DNA from: an uncultured Myxococcales bacterium
GTDB lineage: Bacteria; Myxococcota_A; Bradymonadia; UBA7976; UBA1532
DNA: 11,562 nt
Direction of reading: 5' to 3'
NCBI GenBank assembly: GCA_937896275.1
Contig: CALBMW010000138.1
Span: 1 to 11,562, forward strand
Each line of letters begins with the position of its first letter. Position 1 is the first letter of the stretch. Both the position numbers and the translations under genes were made by a program. The notes under the pieces were generated by a model that was given only the letters and a program-made list of their open reading frames with translations, was not told where the DNA came from and did no database searches. Below, in pieces: positions 1-5,783 of the stretch.

Positions 1-124
1 CCTGGCCGCCTCCGAGGCAGCTGCAGCTCGCCGACTGCCCGGGCGTGCAGGGACCCCCGCCGCCGCCCGGATGGCACGCGACCAGCCCCCAAACCGTGAA
101 CAGCCAAACGGATCCGTGTCGCAT
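1..124 (-). CDS. Predicted lipoprotein, N-terminal part only (gene runs off the left edge)
   Basis: Reading leftward from the ATG at 124-122 there are 41 open codons to the window edge. The protein starts MRHGSVWLFTVWGLVAC: a short basic start, a hydrophobic stretch and a lipobox L-V-A-C with the lipidated Cys at residue 17. A Gly-rich linker follows, then CTPGQSASCSCLGGGQ, which looks like the Cys-rich module (C-PGQ-xx-C-x-C-xGG-xGxQ) repeated in many secreted myxobacterial proteins. A purine-rich stretch, AAGGGGGG (plus-strand 131-138), lies 6 nt upstream of the ATG and supports this start; the codon just before it is an in-frame GTG that could also serve. It lies 53 bp downstream of the inositol-phosphate synthase on the same strand and may be cotranscribed. 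The function is unknown; an envelope protein is inferred from the signal. The ORF is not certain because only the beginning is visible. Confidence 0.62.
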   Translation of the reverse strand, partial: MRHGSVWLFTVWGLVACHPGGGGGPCTPGQSASCSCLGGGQ

Positions 125-177
125 CACAGGCCCCCCTTCGCGCGTCGCGCGCGCCGTCGCCGTTTGGCGCCCGCCCC

Positions 178-1503
178 TCAGCGCTCGTAGTACTCGGTGC
201 CCAGGTGCGTGATCAGCTCTGCCCCCATCATGTGGCGCAGGTTGTTCTTCAGCTTGGTCAGCTGAATGAACAGGTCGTGCTCCGGATACACGCTGGGCGC
301 GGTGACCGGGCTCTTCCAGTAGAAGCTGAGCCACTCCTGCACGCCCTGCTTCCCGGCGCGCTGCGCCAGGTCGAGGAACAGGGCCAGGTCGAGCACGATG
401 GGCGCGGCGAGGATCGAGTCGCGGCACAGGAAGTCGACCTTGATCTGCATCGGGTAGCCGAGCCACCCGAAGATGTCGATGTTGTCCCACCCCTCCTTGG
501 CGTCGCCCCGGGGCGGGTAATAGTTGATGCGCACCTTGTGGTACAGGCTGCCGTACAGGTCGTGGTGGAGAGCCGGCTGCAGGATCGTGTCGAGCACGCC
601 CAGCTTGGTCTTCTCCTTGGACTTGAAGTTGTCGGGCTCGTCGAGCACCTCGCCGTCGCGGTTGCCCAGGATGTTGGTGCTGAACCACCCGTGAACGCCG
701 AGCATGCGCGCCTTGAACATGGGCGCGAGCACCGTCTTCATCATCGTCTGGCCGGTCTTGAAGTCCTTGCCGGCCAGCGGCACGCGGTTCTCGTCCGCCA
801 GCGCGAGCAGGGCTGGGACGTCCGCGGCCAGGCTCGGCGTGCCGTTGGCGTAGGGCACGCCCTCCATGATCGCGGCGTAGGCATAGATCATCGCCGGGCT
901 GATCGAGTGGTCGTCGGCGTCCAGGGCGCGCTCGAAGGCCTCCATCGACTGATGGGGCGGGCCCTCCTCGATGTAGATCTCGGTGCTCGAGCAGTTGATG
1001 AGCACGCAGCGGTCGAGATCGTGCGCCCGCATGAACGTGCGGATGTCCTCGCGCACGGCCTCGGCCCAGTCGCGGCGCGTTCCGGGCTTGATGTGGGTGC
1101 CGTGCAGGCGCTTGACGTAGGCCGGGTCGAAGGCGCCGGCCATGGGGCGCACGCCGCGCAGCTCATCTGCGAGCTGCTCGATGAGGGCCGGCTCCAACAC
1201 CTTGGCCTGGGCGCACGCGTCGTACAGGTCGCCGCCGAAGATGTCCCAGCCGCCGAACACGAGGCCGTCCATGTCGGTGAGCGGCACGAAGTCCTTGATG
1301 AACGGATTGTTCTGGTCGGTGCGCTTGCCCAGCCGGATGTGGGCCATCTGGGTGAGCGAGCCCACCGGCAGCCCCAGCCCGCGGCGGGCAGCGAAGACGC
1401 CGGCGACGACGGTGCTGGCGACCGCGCCCATGCCCTGCAGAAGGATGCCCAGGCGTGGGGCGGCCGGCTCGGGGACGGTCGACTGCGAGCGTTGGTCGGT
1501 CAT
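178..1503 (-). CDS. ino1: myo-Inositol-1-phosphate synthase (inositol-3-phosphate synthase)
   Basis: This cytosolic, NAD-dependent enzyme converts glucose 6-phosphate to 1L-myo-inositol 1-phosphate, the first step to inositol lipids and inositol-containing solutes. The 441 residues match the family's usual bacterial length. Visible landmarks are an N-terminal dinucleotide-binding stretch (GILLQGMGAVASTVVAGV, residues 19-36), the inner motif GKDFKTGQTMMKTVLAP (245-261) corresponding to the GDDFKSGQTK region with catalytic lysines, N-I-LGNRDG (277-284), FKSKEKTK (293-300), and RDSILAAPIVLDLALF (361-376), the conserved substrate-binding helix seen in all members. The start is supported by AAGGAG (plus 1510-1515) 6 nt before the ATG. 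It lies 28 bp downstream of a small membrane protein gene and upstream of a lipoprotein gene on the same strand. No inositol monophosphatase or phosphatidylinositol synthase is visible here, so the fate of the product is unknown. The family assignment is firm. Confidence 0.95.
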   Translation of the reverse strand: MTDQRSQSTVPEPAAPRLGILLQGMGAVASTVVAGVFAARRGLGLPVGSLTQMAHIRLGKRTDQNNPFIKDFVPLTDMDGLVFGGWDIFGGDLYDACAQAKVLEPALIEQLADELRGVRPMAGAFDPAYVKRLHGTHIKPGTRRDWAEAVREDIRTFMRAHDLDRCVLINCSSTEIYIEEGPPHQSMEAFERALDADDHSISPAMIYAYAAIMEGVPYANGTPSLAADVPALLALADENRVPLAGKDFKTGQTMMKTVLAPMFKARMLGVHGWFSTNILGNRDGEVLDEPDNFKSKEKTKLGVLDTILQPALHHDLYGSLYHKVRINYYPPRGDAKEGWDNIDIFGWLGYPMQIKVDFLCRDSILAAPIVLDLALFLDLAQRAGKQGVQEWLSFYWKSPVTAPSVYPEHDLFIQLTKLKNNLRHMMGAELITHLGTEYYER

Positions 1504-1509
1504 GTCGGG

Positions 1510-1515
1510 CTCCTT
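1510..1515 (-). promoter_or_regulatory. Ribosome binding site of the inositol-phosphate synthase gene
   Basis: On the minus strand the sequence AAGGAG lies 6 nt before the ATG at 1503. It is a near-perfect Shine-Dalgarno site and fixes that start. It sits in the 28-bp gap behind the upstream membrane protein gene, so the synthase can be translated independently even if the two genes share a transcript. Confidence 0.8.
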
Positions 1516-1531
1516 GCTTTGGCGGGACGGG

Positions 1532-1924
1532 TCACTGAGATCCGGTGTCCCGGTTGGTGCGCACGCGCCACATGAGGCTGACGCCCACCGCGGCGGCGAG
1601 GGCTGCCCGACCGAGGTGGAAGGGGACGGCCCAGGAGCCAGCGCCGACGGTGCGAGCCGCCATCAACAGCTCGGCCGGGACCTCGACGGCCCAGGCCGCG
1701 CCCACCAGCGCCCGGGCGTCCGGCCGTCGCGCCGCGACCCACACCGTGAGCGCCGCGCGGGCCAGCCAGACGGCCCCGGTGTACTGGAGCGGGTAGAAGG
1801 TGCTGCCGATCGCCTCGGGGTGCAGCACCTCCTGCCACGCGCCCGGCCAGCACACCAACAGGCCCCCGGCCGCGGCGTCGAGGACGGCCAGCAGGCACAG
1901 AGCGGCTCGGAGACGGGTCGACAC
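1532..1924 (-). CDS. Small predicted integral membrane protein (four helices)
   Basis: I do not recognise the family. The 130-residue protein has four hydrophobic segments at about residues 7-27, 45-66, 72-92 and 98-118, a positively charged start (MSTRLR) and a basic C-terminal tail (RVRTNRDTGSQ), as in small inner-membrane proteins of the DoxX-like or 'conserved membrane protein' kind. The start is a GTG at 1924; an in-frame TAA five codons upstream (plus 1937-1939) leaves almost no room for an earlier one. No clear Shine-Dalgarno site is visible. It is the first gene of a minus-strand run, 28 bp before the inositol-phosphate synthase, and is probably cotranscribed with it. A link to inositol lipid metabolism would be guesswork based only on position. 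Coding nature is supported by the helix pattern and by the tight packing with the next gene. Confidence 0.7.
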   Translation of the reverse strand: MSTRLRAALCLLAVLDAAAGGLLVCWPGAWQEVLHPEAIGSTFYPLQYTGAVWLARAALTVWVAARRPDARALVGAAWAVEVPAELLMAARTVGAGSWAVPFHLGRAALAAAVGVSLMWRVRTNRDTGSQ

Positions 1925-1949
1925 GGGCGCGACAACTTAGCGGGGGGCA

Positions 1950-1980
1950 CGGTTGGGCGCAACCGCGACGCGCGCGCGTC
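1950..1980. promoter_or_regulatory. Two adjacent inverted repeats in a divergent promoter region
   Basis: The 131-bp gap between the divergent membrane-protein gene (minus) and beta-barrel gene (plus) contains two back-to-back dyads. CGGTTG-GGCG-CAACCG (1950-1965) is a perfect 6-bp stem with a 4-nt loop, and GACGCGC/GCGCGTC (1967-1980) is a 14-bp perfect palindrome. Both are seen directly. A role as operators for one or both genes is inferred; CG-alternating palindromes also arise by chance in DNA of this composition. No convincing -35/-10 pair was found in the gap. Confidence 0.3.
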
Positions 1981-2055
1981 CACGGCCCCGGGTCCGGGCC
2001 CGCCCGACGCTCGCTCCGCGTTGAACGCGGACGGTGGGTCCGGCATCCTCGCGCC

Positions 2056-2655
2056 ATGCCCCGAGCCGACCGTCTCCTCCTCATCCTGGGCCTCGCCACC
2101 GGCCCCGCGGTGGCCGCCGACGACCCACCGGGCGCCCGAGGGCTGTTCGTGGCCGCCACGGGTGGCTTCCTGAGCGGCGCCGCGGACGACGACGACGGCC
2201 GCGACGCGGGCACCTGGATCGGCGCGGGCGGCGGCCTGCGGGTGGGCGAGGAGATCGTCGACGGGCTGACCTTGGGCCTGCACTTCGCGGGCGGCTGGGG
2301 CAACGCCAACAGCGGTGACTATGCGCTCGGCTTCGGGGGCATGTTGGTCGAGGCCGGCTACCGTCCCCTCGCCCGGTGGCCCGGCGTGATCCTCACGGTC
2401 GGCACGGGCCTGGGCGGTGGACGCCTGAGCGGGGCGGGGGATGGGGCGCCCGACGGGGCGGCCGTGGGCGCGATGCATGCCCTCGGGCTCACCTACGAGT
2501 TGCCGCTGCACGACGCGCGGTCAGGCGACGAGGTCGGCCTCTCCGTCGCGCCGACCTTCCGATGGGTGGTCGTCCCCGGCATCGACGACACAAGCGCGGC
2601 CTTCCACCTCTTCGCGCTCGGCGTCGAGGTCGTCTGGTACGCGGGCCGCTGGTGA
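2056..2655 (+). CDS. Secreted protein, probable outer-membrane beta-barrel
   Basis: I do not recognise a named family. The 199-residue product begins with a classical signal peptide: MPRADR, a hydrophobic core LLLILGLATG, and an AVA cleavage site after residue 20. The mature part alternates hydrophobic and small or polar residues in short strands rich in Gly and aromatics (for example WIGAGGGLRVGEE, LTLGLHFAGGWGN, VILTVGTGLGGGRL), without a transmembrane helix, and it ends in the aromatic-rich strand FALGVEVVWYAGRW with a C-terminal Trp. That is the pattern of small outer-membrane beta-barrels of about eight strands. An acidic run (DDDDGRD) near residues 40-46 may be a loop. Only a weak, distant Shine-Dalgarno-like GGTGGG precedes the ATG. 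The gene stands alone and converges on the Tex-like gene. A structural or adhesion role in the outer membrane is inferred from fold signals only. Confidence 0.72.
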   Translation: MPRADRLLLILGLATGPAVAADDPPGARGLFVAATGGFLSGAADDDDGRDAGTWIGAGGGLRVGEEIVDGLTLGLHFAGGWGNANSGDYALGFGGMLVEAGYRPLARWPGVILTVGTGLGGGRLSGAGDGAPDGAAVGAMHALGLTYELPLHDARSGDEVGLSVAPTFRWVVVPGIDDTSAAFHLFALGVEVVWYAGRW

Positions 2656-2661
2656 CGACTG

Positions 2662-2721
2662 CTTCTTGAACGGCTACTTCTTGAACGGCTACTTCTTGAA
2701 CGGCTACTTCTTGAACAGCCG
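2662..2721. repeat. Four tandem copies of a 15-bp unit carrying the stop codon of the Tex-like gene
   Basis: The unit CTTCTTGAACGGCTA occurs at 2662-2676, 2677-2691 and 2692-2706, with a fourth copy at 2707-2721 that differs in its last bases (CTTCTTGAACAGCCG). On the minus strand the fourth copy encodes the natural C-terminus R-L-F-K-K, and each following copy reads stop (TAG)-P-F-K-K in the same frame, because 15 bp is a whole number of codons. The gene's end has thus been duplicated three times downstream, giving three in-frame TAG stops at 2704-2706, 2689-2691 and 2674-2676. The array fills the 48-bp gap to the converging beta-barrel gene. It is a direct repeat, not a hairpin, and likely arose by replication slippage. 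Confidence 0.95.
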
Positions 2722-4635
2722 CTCGAGATCGGCGAGGGCCTGTGCGCGGTTCGCGCCGGTGACGGGCTGCCGCGGGCCCGCGCCGCCAAAGCCGCTCTTG
2801 CGCTTCGCGGCGTCGCCCCGACCGCGCCCCGGGATGTCGTCGAGGCGCACGCTCTTGCCCAAAGCGTCGCCCTCGGGCGTCGGCGGCATCTCCCGCGTCG
2901 CCTCGGTGCGCAGCGACAGCGAGATGCGCCGCCGGCCTCGATCCACGCCCAGCACGCGCGCCTCGACCTGCTGGCCGACGCGCACCACCTCATTGGGATC
3001 ATTGACGAAATGGTCAGCCAGCTCGCTGACGTGCACCAGCCCTTCGTGGGCCAGCCCGATGTTCAGGAAGGCCCCGAACTGCGTGATGTTGGTGACGATG
3101 CCGTTGACCTCCATGCCGGGGCGCAGGTCGTCCACCGTCTTGATCATGGGGTTGAGCGGCTTTTGCGGCATGCGCAGCTTGGGCGAGGCGGCCCCGGCGC
3201 CCGAGGATCGCGCGAGATCCTCGGGGCGCACGCCCGCCTGCACCAGCGAGCGGATCTCTTCGAGGCTGGTCCGCAGCTCGTCCTCGTCCAGATCCTGCTG
3301 GTACTCGGCCAGGCCCAGCGCGACGGGATCGAACTGGCCCCACGACTTGAGGGGTCGGACGGCCCGGCGCGCGAGCACGAGGGCGCTGCCCACGGCGGGC
3401 GCGACCTCCTCCTCGAGCGCCTTGAGGGCGGCCTTCATGGCCTTGGGGTCCACCTGGAGCACGGGCATCTCGCCGAAGCCCCCCACCAGCGTGCGGAGCA
3501 GCTCGTCGTTGTCGCACTCGCTCGGCAGGACGACGGCCTCGACCGGCTGCCCCCCGATGATCTTCTCGATGGCGGCGACCGGCTCGGTGCCGGGGTGGCC
3601 CTTGCCTTCGTGCACCAGGTGCCCGTCGCGCGTCGCGACCGCGACCGCGAGTTGTCCGCCCTTCTTCGGCACCCAGACGCCCGCGACGAGCGCGTAAGGC
3701 GGGCGGGGCGCGCTGAGCAGGTTCAGGTAGGCCGTCCCCGCGCTGCGCAAGGCCTGCACGCGGGCCTCGTCGTCCTTGAGGGTCAGCGCCCAGCGCTCGA
3801 GGTCGGGCATGATCAGCGCGTCGAGCAGCGGCCCGGCCTCGCGTCCGGCGGCCACCGCCGAGAGCTCCGCCCCGCGGGCCACGACCTGCGCGAGCAGCTC
3901 ATCGCGGGGGAACTCGAAGCTCAGCACCAGCGCGCCCATCTTCTCGCCGCGCCGCACCGCCAGCCAGCGATGCGCCGGGACGTCGGCCAGGGTGACCGTG
4001 TCAACGTGGTCGCCGAAGGCCTCGGCGAGCGCCGGATCCTCAGTGCACAGGTCGATCGACAGCTGGGCCTCGCGCTTGGCGAGGGCCTGGCAGGCGTCCC
4101 ACAGCCCGACCGCGGCCTTGACCGCGTCGCGGCGGCGGTGCTCGGCGGCCTGGCCCGGCGGGCACAGGTCTTCGGCGCGCTCGAGCACCGGCAGCTGGTG
4201 TGCGTAGACCGTGTGCCACAGCAGCGCCCAGGGGATCTGCGATTGGCTCTGGTCGCGGCGGCGGTCAGCGAGGGCCTGCAGCCGCGCCGCGTGCGCCTTG
4301 AGGCGCGCGTTGGCCCGCCACAACCCCAGCAGCATGCGCGGCGTCAGCACCGGCGTGCGCCGTTTCAGGATGGTCTCGAGATCGGCCCCCCCGTCGATGG
4401 CGTCGCCAATGGCGTCGATGTCGTGGGCAGGGAGCTTGATGTCACCCAGCGCGCGCGTGCGCTGGATGTAGCCGGACAACCGCATGAGCAGAACCGCCGT
4501 GTCTCCGTGGAGAATCAGGAGTGCGTCGTGCGCCGCGTCAGAGCTGCCCGCCAGGGCCGGCAGGCATCGCGCACGAGCAAAGTCCACGGTGTGCACCGTG
4601 GTCCGACCGAATGATGGCAGACTCCACCCGCTCAT
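2704..4635 (-). CDS. Tex-like protein with C-terminal S1 RNA-binding domain, shortened and degenerate
   Basis: The 643-residue cytosolic protein is related to the transcription accessory factor Tex but departs from it. The S1 domain at about 504-577 (PGMEVNGIVTNITQFGAF, EGLVHVSELADHFVNDP, RRRISLSLR) is closely Tex-like. The segment LARRAVRPLKSWGQFDPVAL then GLAEYQQDLDEDEL (421-454) matches the Tex signature ARRLQDPLAEL..IDP..IGVGQYQHDV. Upstream, about 315-380 (VAGVWVPKKGGQLAVAVATR) lines up with the YqgF/RuvC-like domain, but the expected GIDPG acidic motif is missing. Only about 50 residues separate the 'YQQD' motif from S1, so the helix-hairpin-helix block usual there is absent. The C-terminal 65 residues are basic and Gly-rich, fit for RNA binding. 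Canonical Tex is about 750-780 residues. It starts 7 bp after the aminotransferase stop without a clear Shine-Dalgarno site, suggesting translational coupling. Nucleic-acid binding is likely; the exact role is unknown. Confidence 0.82.
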   Translation of the reverse strand: MSGWSLPSFGRTTVHTVDFARARCLPALAGSSDAAHDALLILHGDTAVLLMRLSGYIQRTRALGDIKLPAHDIDAIGDAIDGGADLETILKRRTPVLTPRMLLGLWRANARLKAHAARLQALADRRRDQSQSQIPWALLWHTVYAHQLPVLERAEDLCPPGQAAEHRRRDAVKAAVGLWDACQALAKREAQLSIDLCTEDPALAEAFGDHVDTVTLADVPAHRWLAVRRGEKMGALVLSFEFPRDELLAQVVARGAELSAVAAGREAGPLLDALIMPDLERWALTLKDDEARVQALRSAGTAYLNLLSAPRPPYALVAGVWVPKKGGQLAVAVATRDGHLVHEGKGHPGTEPVAAIEKIIGGQPVEAVVLPSECDNDELLRTLVGGFGEMPVLQVDPKAMKAALKALEEEVAPAVGSALVLARRAVRPLKSWGQFDPVALGLAEYQQDLDEDELRTSLEEIRSLVQAGVRPEDLARSSGAGAASPKLRMPQKPLNPMIKTVDDLRPGMEVNGIVTNITQFGAFLNIGLAHEGLVHVSELADHFVNDPNEVVRVGQQVEARVLGVDRGRRRISLSLRTEATREMPPTPEGDALGKSVRLDDIPGRGRGDAAKRKSGFGGAGPRQPVTGANRAQALADLERLFKK

Positions 4636-4642
4636 GCGAGCG

Positions 4643-5758
4643 CTAAATCCCGTAGAACGTCCTCAGCGCCTCGACCACCGTCCGCTGTCCGTCGATCGGC
4701 AGCTCGGGGTAGACGGGCAGGGCCAGCACCTCGGCGCAGGCTCGCTCGGCGTGCGGGAAGTCGCCTGGCCCGTAGCCGAGGTCGGCGAAGCAGGGCTGCA
4801 GGTGCAGAGGGCGCGGGTAGTAGACCGCGTGGCCGATGCCCCGGGCCCCGAGGTGTCCCATCAGCTCGTCGCGCCGCTGAGCGCGCACCACGTACTGGTT
4901 GTAGACGTGCAGGCTGTCGGGCTGCACGGCCGGGGGGATCACCAGGCCGCGCTCGACGAGCCCCGCCTCGGCCAGCAGCGCGTCGTAGCGCGCGGCGTTG
5001 GCCCGTCGGCCCGCCGCCCAGCCATCGAGCAGGGGGAGCTTGACGCGCAACACCGCCGCCTGGATCGCGTCGAGCCGGAAGTTACCGCCCACGACGTGGT
5101 GGAGGTACTTGGGCTTGCTCCCGTGCAGCCGGATGATGCCGACGCGGTCGGCGCGCGCAGGGTCCTGGCAGGCGACCCCGCCCGCGTCGCCGAAGGCGCC
5201 CAGGTTCTTGGCCGGGAAGAAGCTGGTGCAGGTGTACTCGCCGAAGTGGCCGGTGCCCTTGCCCCGCAGCCGCGCCCCGATGGCCTGTGCCGCGTCCTCG
5301 ACGATCACCGGGCGATCGGGCTCGTCGTAGAAGCTGCCGAGATCGCACATCTGACCGAAGAGATGGACGGGGATGACCGCCTTGGTCCGCTTGCCGATCG
5401 CGGCACGGACGCCGGCCTCGGTGAGGTTGAAGGTGGCGGGATCGATGTCCGCGAAGACGGGCCGGGCGTGGAGCCGCGCCGCCACGCCGGCCGTGGCGAA
5501 GAAGCTGAAGGGGCTGGTCACGATCTCGTCGCCCGGGCCCACCTCGAGGGCCATCAGGCAGGCCAGCAGGGCGTCCGTGCCCGACGAGACGCCCACGGCG
5601 GCCGGCAGCTCGAGGTAGGCGGCGAGCTCGGCCTCGAAGGCCTTCACCTCGGGTCCCATGATGAAGTGCTGGCTGTCCACCACGCGGGTGATCGCCTGCA
5701 GGGCGGCCTCGCGGTACTGCGCCAGTTGGGCCTCGAGATCGAGCAGCGGGATCGTCAT
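4643..5758 (-). CDS. DegT/DnrJ/EryC1/StrS family PLP-dependent sugar aminotransferase
   Basis: This cytosolic enzyme family transfers an amino group, usually from glutamate, to a keto-sugar nucleotide, making amino sugars for O-antigen, capsule or secondary metabolites. At 371 residues it has the normal family length. Family marks are the N-terminal PLLDLEAQ, the cofactor-phosphate loop VGVSSGTDALL (55-65), the Asp/Glu pair in VIVEDAAQAIGA (151-162), the SFFPAKNLGAFGDAGG stretch (179-194) with the PLP-binding Lys184, GGNFRLDAIQAAVL (224-237) and the substrate-side YYPRPLHLQPCF (313-324). GAGG lies 8 nt upstream of the ATG. It sits between the DsbA-like gene (25 bp upstream) and the Tex-like gene (7 bp downstream) in an apparent three-gene run. 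No other nucleotide-sugar gene is nearby, so the substrate (3-keto or 4-keto sugar) cannot be named; the sequence resembles the 3-aminotransferase branch (WbpE/FdtB type). Confidence 0.93.
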   Translation of the reverse strand: MTIPLLDLEAQLAQYREAALQAITRVVDSQHFIMGPEVKAFEAELAAYLELPAAVGVSSGTDALLACLMALEVGPGDEIVTSPFSFFATAGVAARLHARPVFADIDPATFNLTEAGVRAAIGKRTKAVIPVHLFGQMCDLGSFYDEPDRPVIVEDAAQAIGARLRGKGTGHFGEYTCTSFFPAKNLGAFGDAGGVACQDPARADRVGIIRLHGSKPKYLHHVVGGNFRLDAIQAAVLRVKLPLLDGWAAGRRANAARYDALLAEAGLVERGLVIPPAVQPDSLHVYNQYVVRAQRRDELMGHLGARGIGHAVYYPRPLHLQPCFADLGYGPGDFPHAERACAEVLALPVYPELPIDGQRTVVEALRTFYGI

Positions 5759-5783
5759 AGGGTGTGCCTCGGTTCGGAAGGGA

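Noticed and set aside
138..156. CG-rich inverted repeat between the inositol-phosphate synthase and the lipoprotein gene as a terminator
   Set aside because: The stem is only about 5 bp of alternating C and G with a 3-nt loop and is followed by the lipoprotein's purine-rich ribosome binding site, not a T run; likely composition noise.
205..1575. 456-codon plus-strand open frame opposite the inositol-phosphate synthase
   Set aside because: Its translation is a Val/Leu/Gly/Arg/His-rich string without family motifs, and it is the antisense shadow of a firmly identified gene, common in DNA of this GC content.
1142..2511. Several overlapping frames across the divergent intergenic region on both strands
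   Set aside because: They are Arg/Pro/Ala-rich and run across the stops and starts of better-supported genes; none has a signal or motif.
2662..2721. Reading the 15-bp repeats as a CRISPR array or as a terminator
   Set aside because: There are no spacers between the units, and the unit is a direct repeat without dyad symmetry or T run.
3010..4614. 534-codon plus-strand open frame opposite the Tex-like gene
   Set aside because: Low-variety Arg/Gly/Leu/Gln/His composition with no motif; the minus-strand reading has a clear S1 domain.
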